This document shows positions 26,832 to 33,749 of a stretch of DNA of 64,000 nucleotides, one piece after another. How positions within the stretch are numbered: position 1 is the first letter of the stretch; the number at the start of each line of letters is the position of its first letter. Both the position numbers and the translations under genes were made by a program. The DNA is taken from positions 271,527-335,526 of the forward strand of contig CAWGXI010000018.1 of the NCBI GenBank assembly GCA_963826515.1, read 5' to 3'. The stretch is from DATFVJ01 sp963826515 (GTDB lineage Bacteria > Actinomycetota > Actinomycetes > Streptosporangiales > Streptosporangiaceae). The notes below the pieces were generated by a model. It searched no databases, was not told the origin of the DNA, and saw only the letters and a list, made by a program, of their open reading frames with translations.

Positions 26832-28211
26832 TCACAGGGCACCTGGGCCGACAATCAGACCTGGATCAGGGACCAGGCCTGGGGTGGGCGCGGTCTGCAC
26901 GGTCACGCTCCCATATTGCGCGTCCACGATATGTGCCATGTTGAAGAGAGAAGATGAGCCTTGGTCCCAGTAGGCGGAGTGGGCGCTGAGGTCAAGGCCG
27001 GAAAAGGAACGGCCAGGATCGTAGTTGGCGTTGAAGGCCTGCCCATTGAAAGCCGAGGTAGCCGGGTTGTTACCGAAGTGGGCCGCGTCGGGATTGGTCA
27101 GCGCGGTGACCGGGTTGGTCGGCGGCAACTGCGGCACCGGATTGTGAACGTTGGCCCCCGCCCAAACGTGGGCCGAGGACATGCCGAGCTGGCTGGCGGT
27201 GTTGACACCGACGCCGGGGCTGCCGACGAAGATCAGATCGCTGGGGTGCAGGCCATCGCGGGCAGCCGCCTCCCCGACCACCAGCGAGCCGTAGCTGTGG
27301 CCGAGCACCACCGCGTGGCCGGGCACTCCAGGCTGGTGCGCGGCGCTCAGCCCGCGCTGGAACCGGGTCAGCGATGAGGCCCCCGCGATGGCATCGCTGG
27401 TGGAGGTGACGTCGAGATTGTGGAGCCCCTCGCTGAGGCCGAGCTGCGGGGCGTTGTAGCCAAGCCAGTAGACCGAGGAGATCTTCTTGCCCGGTGCGAA
27501 CTTCGCCGCCTGCGCCCACAGCGCGGCGGCGCGACCGCTGTCTCCGACAGCGCCGGTGATCTTCGAGCCCAGGCCCGGCACGTAGGTGACGGTGTCGTTG
27601 GCAGTGTTGGGGTCACCGAATGACACGATCGCGCGCCCGTTGCCGATGGTGTCGAACCCCAGCAGGTAGCTGTCCGGGTACCCGTTCTTGCCGCCGAGCG
27701 CCAGGCTGTTCTCGACCGCGTCGATCCCGGCGAGCTTGCCCTGAATGGCGGTGACCTGGTCATGCCACTGCTGCCAGGCCGGGTTGGGCATCTGCCCGGT
27801 GCCGAACCGGCCGCCGCCAGTGACGGTCGCCGGGGGCTCGTGCGCGTCCAGGCCCGCGAGCTGGCCCTGAAGCTGCTGCTTGCCTGCCGCCAGGGTGATC
27901 CTGTTCGCCTCGTCTCGCGCCGTCGCGGGCAGCCCATCCAGCCAGCCGATCTGCGCCGGGAACTCACGCAGAAGGCCATGCTGCTGCGACGTGCTCAGGG
28001 CCTTCCACCAGGCATTCACCTCAGCCGGATTAGTGCGCTCAGCCGGGATCATGGCACGGTCGAAGACCCCGGCGAGCTGCCCGGCATCCAGCAGCTCCTT
28101 GCTCGCAGTCGCCGGGAACACCTGGAGCGCCTTCAGCCGCGCGGTGATCTGCGCATCGATGTCGGCCGCCACCACCAGCGCGCGGCGGACCAGGTCAGCG
28201 ACCTCGCCCAT
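26832..28211 (-). CDS. Alpha/beta hydrolase of the DUF1023 type (C-terminal part of a split gene)
   Basis: 459 residues. The hydrolase core starts after about residue 175 with YLLGFDTIGNGRAIVSFGDP, VTYVPGLGSKITG and VYWLGYNAPQ. The nucleophile is Ser306 in LGHSYGS, with an acid in FVGSPGVGV and a His near DLSAHSAYWD. DUF1023 proteins of actinobacteria usually carry an N-terminal WXG-like helical region in the same chain. Here that region is encoded in a different frame just upstream (28133-28624), joined at ATG 28211 inside it. Either a frameshift split the gene or the two are translated as overlapping ORFs. Confidence 0.82.
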   Translation of the reverse strand: MGEVADLVRRALVVAADIDAQITARLKALQVFPATASKELLDAGQLAGVFDRAMIPAERTNPAEVNAWWKALSTSQQHGLLREFPAQIGWLDGLPATARDEANRITLAAGKQQLQGQLAGLDAHEPPATVTGGGRFGTGQMPNPAWQQWHDQVTAIQGKLAGIDAVENSLALGGKNGYPDSYLLGFDTIGNGRAIVSFGDPNTANDTVTYVPGLGSKITGAVGDSGRAAALWAQAAKFAPGKKISSVYWLGYNAPQLGLSEGLHNLDVTSTSDAIAGASSLTRFQRGLSAAHQPGVPGHAVVLGHSYGSLVVGEAAARDGLHPSDLIFVGSPGVGVNTASQLGMSSAHVWAGANVHNPVPQLPPTNPVTALTNPDAAHFGNNPATSAFNGQAFNANYDPGRSFSGLDLSAHSAYWDQGSSSLFNMAHIVDAQYGSVTVQTAPTPGLVPDPGLIVGPGAL

Positions 28212-28624
28212 TGCCGGGCCTCGCCCAGCAGCGCCTGCTGCGGACCCATCAATGGCGGCGGCGAGCTGGCCGACACGCTGCCGTCCGGCCCGATCGTAAG
28301 CCGGTTCTGCGCGGCCACCTCTTCGGCGGCCCGCAGCACAGACTGGGCGTCACGGACACCGGTCGCCGCGTCCCGCAGCAGTGACGCCATGGTGGAGGCG
28401 TACTCCCCGGTCGTATCAAGCTGCGTGGACAAGTTACTCAAGCTCGTGCTAGCGGCATCTGCGGCCATCCCGGTCCACGTGGTGCCGTCGAACAACGGCT
28501 GCGCCACCTCGCTCCGGAACGCGCTGACCTGGGTCCCGAACCCAGCACCGATCCGTGACCATTCCGCAGCCGCCTGGTCGAGCAAGTCCGGCCGGGCTGA
28601 CCGTAACGCCGCGAGATCGACCAT
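28133..28624 (-). CDS. WXG-like helical N-terminal module of the DUF1023 protein, in a shifted frame
   Basis: 163 residues starting MVDLAALRSARPDLLDQAA, with the W-x-G motif in TWTGMAADAASTSLSNLSTQ and long amphipathic helices (residues 5-100). It ends MGPQQALLGEAR before running into noise. The continuation MGEVADLVRRALVVAADID is in another frame starting at 28211. The frame break is at about 28205, in the sequence CCCGGCAATGGGC. The homologous single-chain proteins suggest this was one gene. The WXG-like fold suggests a link to type VII secretion, which is inference. Confidence 0.65.
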   Translation of the reverse strand: MVDLAALRSARPDLLDQAAAEWSRIGAGFGTQVSAFRSEVAQPLFDGTTWTGMAADAASTSLSNLSTQLDTTGEYASTMASLLRDAATGVRDAQSVLRAAEEVAAQNRLTIGPDGSVSASSPPPLMGPQQALLGEARQWARSLTWSAARWWWRPTSMRRSPRG

Positions 28625-28640
28625 AGTCCTTGCCTGCTAC

Positions 28641-28997
28641 TCACGGGCTCACAAGACCAGAGACGGCATGCACCCTCGATACGAGGCCATCTTCAGTCGT
28701 GGTGTACACCGTCGCGGTGCCGGTCAGCTTGCTCCCGGCCGCCGAGACCGCCGACGCCTGCTGCGCGAGGTGCGTTTCCCACCGGGGAATCAGTCGGTCG
28801 AGCGTCGCGCCGAACTGCCAGCCATTGTGGGCGGACGCGGCCGGGGAACACGCCGATGAGACCTCGGGGACCAGCTTGCGTATCGCCTGCGAGATCTGTG
28901 TTGCCTGCTCGCCAGCCGACCTGACCGACCCAGGGGAAACTTGCACCGAACCGGAACGCCCGGCAGCCGCTTCCACCAGTCCTCCGCCCGTTGCCAT
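28641..28997 (-). CDS. EspC-like / type VII secretion target family small protein
   Basis: 118 residues, mostly helical: VSPGSVRSAGEQATQISQAI, WQFGATLDRLIPRWETHLAQ, QQASAVSAAGSKLTGTATVY. This is the pattern of DUF2580/EspC-like WXG-superfamily proteins (two-helix hairpin with a W near the turn, NGWQFG). It ends 16 bases before the WXG-like module of the DUF1023 gene, so the four genes to 26282 look like one operon: EspC-like, WXG module, hydrolase, lipoprotein. Confidence 0.75.
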   Translation of the reverse strand: MATGGGLVEAAAGRSGSVQVSPGSVRSAGEQATQISQAIRKLVPEVSSACSPAASAHNGWQFGATLDRLIPRWETHLAQQASAVSAAGSKLTGTATVYTTTEDGLVSRVHAVSGLVSP

Positions 28998-29164
28998 GGC
29001 CTACGCGGGCTTTCTACCACATTCTGGGCACTGCGCGTATCAGATCCGTCACTCATGAGCGATCTCTGGCATTGCATCGCCGAGTTCCCCAGACTTCTAT
29101 CGACTACGTTCCCACGCACTCCAGTTGGGCGGGTGGCCGAGATCGCGCCAGAGGAATGCTTGAA

Positions 29165-30586
29165 ACCTGTGGATCTGCCGGGAAGGGGGTGTACCTTCCC
29201 GGATCATCCAGAACAGGCTCTCAAGCAAGGCCGGCGGGCCAACGCCGGCCGGGAAGGCACACCCGGTGCTTACAGTAATCCCTGACCTGTCCGGCGCGCT
29301 GTCGGCGGACGGTTCTTCCTCGTCGCTGATCGATCAGATCGTCCGCGAGGGCGCCCGCCGGATGCTCGCCGTGGCGCTGCAGGCCGAGGTCGAGGCCTAT
29401 ATCGAGCGGTTCGCGGGCGAGCGTGATGAGAACGGTCACCGGCTGGTGGTGCGCAACGGGACCGCCGAATCGCGCACCGTGGTGACCAGCGCCGGGGCGG
29501 TCGGGGTGACCGCGCCGCGGGTCAACGACAAGCGCGCCGACCCGGCCACGGGCGAGCGGATGCGGTTCTCCTCGGCGATCCTGCCGCCATGGGCACGCAA
29601 GACCCCGCAGGTCACCGAGGTGCTGCCGCTGCTGTACCTGCACGGCCTGTCCTCCGGCGACTTCGTACCGGCCCTGGGTCAGTTCCTGGGCACCAGCGCG
29701 GGCCTGTCCGCGCCGGTGATCACCCGGCTGACCGAGGACTGGAAGGGCGAGGCCCGCGCGTTCATGGACCGTGACCTGTCCGGTGTCGATTATGTGTACG
29801 TGTGGGCCGACGGCATCCACGTGAACATCCGCCTCGGCGAGGACAAGCTGTGCCTGCTGGTGATGATCGGGGTCCGCGCCGACGGCCGCAAGGAGCTCAT
29901 CGCCCTGGCCGACGGGTACCGCGAATCCTCGGAGTCGTGGGCTGACCTGCTGCGCGACTGCGCACGCCGCGGCATGCGCGCCCCGGTGCTGGCCGCGGGG
30001 GACGGCGCGCTGGGCTTCTGGAAGGCGCTGCGCGAGGTGTTCCCCGAAACCAGGGAACAGCGCTGCTGGTTCCACAAAATCGCTAATGTGCTCGGCGCCT
30101 TGCCCAAGTCCGCGCACCCCGGCGCGAAGAAGGCCCTCGCGGAGATCTGGAACGCCGAGGACAAGGACCACGCCCGCACGGCCGTGAAGGCCTTCGCTGC
30201 CGCCTACGGCGCGAAGTTCCCCAAGGCCACAGCCAAGATCACCGGCGATGAGGACGAGCTGCTCGCGTTCTACGACTACCCGGCCGAGCACTGGGTGCAC
30301 CTGCGCACCACCAACCCGATCGAATCAACGTTCGCCACCGTCCGTCACCGGACCAAGGTCACCAAGGGACCCGGCTCGAAGGCGGCCGGGCTGGCCATGG
30401 CCTACAAGCTCATCGAGTCCGCCCAGCGCCGCTGGAGGTCTGTCAACGCTCCCCAGCTCGTCGCCCTGGTCCGCGCCGGCGCCGTCTTCGTCAACGGCAA
30501 GCTCGTCGAGCGACCCGAAGACCAGTCACCTGCCGCAGCTGAAACGGAGGTCCCGGCAGCCGCCTAAAAGATCTTGATCCACAGGT
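29165..30586 (+). mobile_element. IS256-family insertion sequence, apparently intact
   Basis: A single transposase gene is bounded by an 11-bp perfect inverted repeat, ACCTGTGGATC at 29165-29175 and GATCCACAGGT at 30576-30586. Outside the 11 bp the ends match weakly (CAA/TGA steps), so the true tips may extend about 10 bases further on each side. I could not identify a target-site duplication by eye. Confidence 0.7.
29266..30567 (+). CDS. IS256-family transposase
   Basis: 433 residues from a GTG start. The N-terminal part is DNA-binding (LIDQIVREGARRMLAVALQA, then VEAYIERFAGERDENGHRLV). The DDE residues are in place: Asp in YVWADGIHVNIR, Asp in LAAGDGALGFWKALREVFP, Glu in TTNPIESTFATVRHRTK. 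The REQRCWFHKIANVL motif just after the second Asp is diagnostic. The full length is present, so transposition is plausible. A different IS256-type remnant lies at about 50478-50695. Confidence 0.95.
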   Translation: MLTVIPDLSGALSADGSSSSLIDQIVREGARRMLAVALQAEVEAYIERFAGERDENGHRLVVRNGTAESRTVVTSAGAVGVTAPRVNDKRADPATGERMRFSSAILPPWARKTPQVTEVLPLLYLHGLSSGDFVPALGQFLGTSAGLSAPVITRLTEDWKGEARAFMDRDLSGVDYVYVWADGIHVNIRLGEDKLCLLVMIGVRADGRKELIALADGYRESSESWADLLRDCARRGMRAPVLAAGDGALGFWKALREVFPETREQRCWFHKIANVLGALPKSAHPGAKKALAEIWNAEDKDHARTAVKAFAAAYGAKFPKATAKITGDEDELLAFYDYPAEHWVHLRTTNPIESTFATVRHRTKVTKGPGSKAAGLAMAYKLIESAQRRWRSVNAPQLVALVRAGAVFVNGKLVERPEDQSPAAAETEVPAAA

Positions 30587-30784
30587 ATTGACAATAACTC
30601 TCGCGCCATCCTGGCACCCCTCTAGCCCCGTGAAGCTTAGGCGTTGCGCGGGTAATGGCGGCTGCTGACTTCCAGCCCTTTGCCAGGTCAGCGGCACATT
30701 ATTGGCCCGGCGGGATCAGTGTGGCTCAGCGGTGCTGGCGGGAACAAAGTGAAAGCAGTCGGCAAACATGACGGGGGAGCTACG

Positions 30785-31210
30785 ATGAAGATCAAGATCG
30801 TCACGCTCGCAGTAGCGGCGTTCGCCGCGCTCGCGATGTCACTGGCACCAGCACTGGCACCGGCCGCGTCGGCCGCTGCAACGCCAGTCGCCTACACACA
30901 ATGGAGCTACAAGGGTGCGCAGGTCAGGCCCGCCTACATCCCGGTGTACATGGGCAACGCCCTGTCCGCGCATACCTGGAAGTGGTCGTCCTGGAAGCGC
31001 ACCTACGCTTACAGCCTGGGCACGCTGCATGTCAACCAGTGTCGGCCGTATTGCGCGGCGGGGCACTACAAGTACTACACAGTGGGCGTCACGCTGAGCG
31101 CTGTGAAAACGCACGGCGCGACCAAGTACTTCAGCAAGATGGTCCTGAGCTTCTGGGCGAGCGGCAGACACCACGTGAACACCTACCACTACAAGGGGAT
31201 GTGGGGCTGA
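30785..31210 (+). CDS. Small secreted protein of the W-x-x-W / C-x-P-x-CA-x-G family, copy 1
   Basis: 141 residues from ATG 30785 (GGGGGAG 6 bases before). A signal peptide (MKIKIVTLAVAAFAALAMSL) ends at about APAASAAA. The mature part reads VRPAYIPVYMGNALSAHTWK, then WSSWKRTYAYSLGTLHVNQC, RPYCAAGHYKYYTVGVTLS and KYFSKMVLSFW. The motif with two spaced Trp, AxxLGTLxVNxC, PxCAxGHY and VTLS recurs in the convergent neighbour at 31413 and, more loosely, at 45293. A probable disulfide joins the two cysteines. Function unknown. Confidence 0.8.
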   Translation: MKIKIVTLAVAAFAALAMSLAPALAPAASAAATPVAYTQWSYKGAQVRPAYIPVYMGNALSAHTWKWSSWKRTYAYSLGTLHVNQCRPYCAAGHYKYYTVGVTLSAVKTHGATKYFSKMVLSFWASGRHHVNTYHYKGMWG

Positions 31211-31220
31211 AACCAGCACC

Positions 31221-31254
31221 GCGCCCCGCCTCCTAATAGGCTCAGGCGGGGCGC
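31221..31254. terminator. Hairpin terminator between two convergent paralogues
   Basis: GCGCCCCGCCT (31221-31231) and its exact complement (31244-31254) form an 11-bp stem with a 12-base loop. It starts 10 bases after the stop of copy 1, and the convergent copy 2 ends at 31413. Confidence 0.7.
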
Positions 31255-31412
31255 TCTGCTGTTCAGCGATGCCGCCCCCCGTCCGCCGCGCCGATTCGGC
31301 TCGCGGTCGGCCGCCTCGCGCTTGAGTTTCTGATACTCCCGCCGAACCCTGACCGGCAACCTCGCCGGTGAGAGCGCCTGCGGGCCGGGCCGGTGGATGG
31401 TTAACTACGCGG

Positions 31413-31733
31413 TCACGGCCCACCCTTCCAATATGTATTTGGGCCCCATGCATAGACGTAATTCCTCTGGTGGCCGTGCCAGTAGCGTAGCGTCAACCTG
31501 GAGAAATAGACCTTGCCGTTGTGCGTCTTCGGATTGGACAGCGTGACGCTCGCGGCGTAGTAGTTGTAGTGTCCGGCTGCGCAGCTTGGTGAGCACTTGT
31601 TGACCCAGAGGGTGCCCAGGCTGTAGGCCGACGTTGCCGACCAGTGCGACCAGGCGGAACTCAGCTTCGCCGACTTCACCCGAACGAGCCTCGGGCGGGC
31701 GAACGCCAGGCTGACTGCCGGGTTCGACCTCAA
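31413..31733 (-). CDS. W-x-x-W / C-x-P-x-CA-x-G family protein, copy 2, without its own signal peptide
   Basis: About 106 residues of homologous domain: ARPRLVRVKSAKLSSAW, SHWSATSAYSLGTLWVNKC, SPSCAAGHYNYYAASVTLS and VYFSRLTLRYW align end to end with copy 1. The frame is open to 32009, but sequence before about 31735 is not protein-like. No good ATG exists. A TTG at 31733 overlaps the TGA of the small membrane ORF upstream (TTGA); a GTG at 31679 is the alternative. Probably the domain was once fused to that membrane anchor and a frameshift separated them. Confidence 0.55.
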   Translation of the reverse strand: MRSNPAVSLAFARPRLVRVKSAKLSSAWSHWSATSAYSLGTLWVNKCSPSCAAGHYNYYAASVTLSNPKTHNGKVYFSRLTLRYWHGHQRNYVYAWGPNTYWKGGP

Positions 31734-31894
31734 TTCCCAGGTTGACCACGGCCTTCCGCGTCCAGCCTGGACCTTCGCGCCGCCGATTCGATGTCGTGAC
31801 CTGAGTCCCCGTGTCGTCGCTGCTTCCGGTCGAACATGACTGCCCAGACCAGCAGAGCGACAATTGGGACTAAGAAGACTAGCAGATAGATCAT
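31730..31894 (-). CDS. 54-aa single-span membrane protein
   Basis: ATG 31894 has AGGAGGGGG 8 bases upstream, one of the best ribosome sites in the area. The product starts MIYLLVFLVPIVALLVWAVM, a clear transmembrane helix, then a basic cytoplasmic-type stretch FDRKQRRHGDSGHDIESAAR. It stops where copy 2 of the secreted family begins in another frame. It is either a free small membrane protein or the N-terminal anchor of a frameshifted gene. Confidence 0.65.
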   Translation of the reverse strand: MIYLLVFLVPIVALLVWAVMFDRKQRRHGDSGHDIESAARRSRLDAEGRGQPGN

Positions 31895-32477
31895 TATGAT
31901 CCCCCTCCTGAAATGTCCTCAGCGTACGCCTCTTTAGGCAGGCCTGCCTACTTCCGGCACTCTGCCTATGCGGAGACGGACGGAGAGATCCTTCGGAACC
32001 ACGGGACATGCATGGCTGTCTGGTCAGCTCCGTGGCTGACCTCCTGCGGTAAAGGCCGAAATTCGGGCGGCCTGTCGAAATTTATGTGGGGTGTCGGCAA
32101 GACGCCGGGCGGCAATGCGGCCATCGTGGGCGTCGCCCACGCCGATGGCCTGGCGGGGCCGAGAGCATCAGGGACGCCCACGCGGCGCACCTGGACAGCG
32201 ATCCGGCTCCCTTGACCGAGACCATCCTGGGCGAGGTCAAGAACCCCGTCACCGGCGAAGAATCCGATGCCGTCGCCACGCCAACGTCACCGTCTCGCTG
32301 GGCGGCAGCGGTGCCGATGGCGGCCGCCTGGTGATCGTGAATTCGATGGTGCTGGCGAAAGAGCGTTGAGCAGCCGGGCAAGACCCGCAGCATCGGGCGA
32401 CCTACAGCATTGAGGGAACCACCGGAGAACACGACGTTGAGATCTTTTGCAGCCGGGGGCAGAAGCACACACACTGC
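31895..32477 (+). other. No gene recognised
   Basis: Short fragments such as TETILGEVKNPVTGEESDAV (plus strand, about 32216-32275) look protein-like, but the surrounding frame breaks. This suggests a decayed gene I cannot name. Otherwise nothing visible. Confidence 0.35.
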
Positions 32478-33164
32478 GTGCTCCCGGCAGCGGCTACATC
32501 GTGGTTCAGGCAGGTCGCTGCGAATGCGACGGCAACGCGGGCGGGTGCAGCCTCCCCCAGGTCAACTGCGGTATGTGCGAGGACGGCACCTGCGCTCGCA
32601 GCTCGCAAGCATTTGCTCACAAGGCAATTCCCCGAGAGGTCCGCAAAGACGGGCTCATGGTCCTTCGATTGGGACCTGCTCGCGGAGCTACAGGCACACG
32701 CCAAGAATGCGCTGGAGCTGGGTTCGTATGGGATCCCGCCCGCCCATCACGGCGCAGGAGATCGAGTCCCCCGCAGAAAGGTCGGTGTCGTGAACGTCAG
32801 CTCCGCAAGTCACGAGCCGGACCCCGACCCCTCCAACAACCGGCGGACCAATCTGCGATGGGACACGCACAAGCGCAACATTAAGGACCAGGAGGACACA
32901 CCGACAAGCGCCCGCCGCGACACCACCAGCAGGATGGCACGGGACCGGACGCGCGTCGCGGCGCTGGCCAAGGATCTGGCCGCACAGGGGCCCGAGGCCA
33001 GAGACCGATGGTGCAGCACACCGCATACCCCGGCCAAGCCGACACGGACCTGCCTCCAATGCGGCGGCCCCACCCCGGCGAAGCGCAATGCGGCAGCACG
33101 CTTTTGCAGTCCCGCCTGTGGCCAGCGGTATCGTGCCGAGCACAGGCCTCCATCGCCGAGGTGA
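32478..33164 (+). pseudogene. HNH-endonuclease remnant with a C-terminal zinc-ribbon tail
   Basis: The only recognisable core is DPDPSNNRRTNLRWDTHKRN at residues about 115-134, the end of phage/homing-type HNH domains. The preceding His-containing strand is not recognisable. The C-terminus reads CLQCGGPTPAKRN..ARFCSPACGQRYR (about 192-218), a four-cysteine zinc-ribbon seen in many actinobacterial phage and mobile proteins. The first 100 residues are not protein-like. Probably a broken mobile gene. Confidence 0.45.
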
Positions 33165-33301
33165 TGACCATCCCGGGACTCCCGTCAACTCGCCACATTC
33201 CAGCCCCCCGTGGGCCCAGCCCACGGCCGCAGGATGCCCGCTCCGGGCCTCCGGGTACTGTCCGGCTGTTGATCCTTGGGGAGATGGAGGGCGATCACAG
33301 C

Positions 33302-33351
33302 GTCGCTCTCAGGGCGAGAGGTCGAGGTCGCTCTCAGGGCGAGGGGTCGAG
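33302..33351. repeat. 25-bp direct tandem repeat, two copies
   Basis: Units 33302-33326 and 33327-33351 begin GTCGCTCTCAGGGCGAG and differ at one position (GAGAGG against GAGGGG). They lie in non-coding sequence downstream of aceE. Confidence 0.8.
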
Positions 33352-33749
33352 GGCCAACCGTACGATCCCGTCAGCGGTGCTGGTCGAACGGCGCTTCAAA
33401 ACGCACCCCCATCCTCTCCGCGAGCACTGTTGGGGGTGCGTTTCAGGCAGCCAGCCTGACGGCGGCGGCGCGGGCCCCCCTACGTCTCAATGTCTCAGAT
33501 ATGTCCCGGACCCCTTGGCTGAAGGCCCGCTGGGCTGGTCCGCCGTCGCCGCCCTGCCTGACCTGGGCTGCTCCCCGTTTCCGGGCGTTCTGCTCCCTGC
33601 CTGCTCCCCGGAATCCTGAAGCCCCTGCTACGTAAGCACTTCTGGCACCCAGAATCTTGACAACCTGGCAAAATCACAAGTAGGGCAAAGCCCCCAGGGC
33701 GGGTGGGTCCTGGTTAGACGTTGGTTAGACGATGACTCGATGCGGTTCG
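33352..33749 (+). other. Gene-free stretch downstream of aceE
   Basis: No gene or convincing terminator seen. Short stretches repeat (GGTTAGACG twice at about 33712-33731). Confidence 0.4.
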
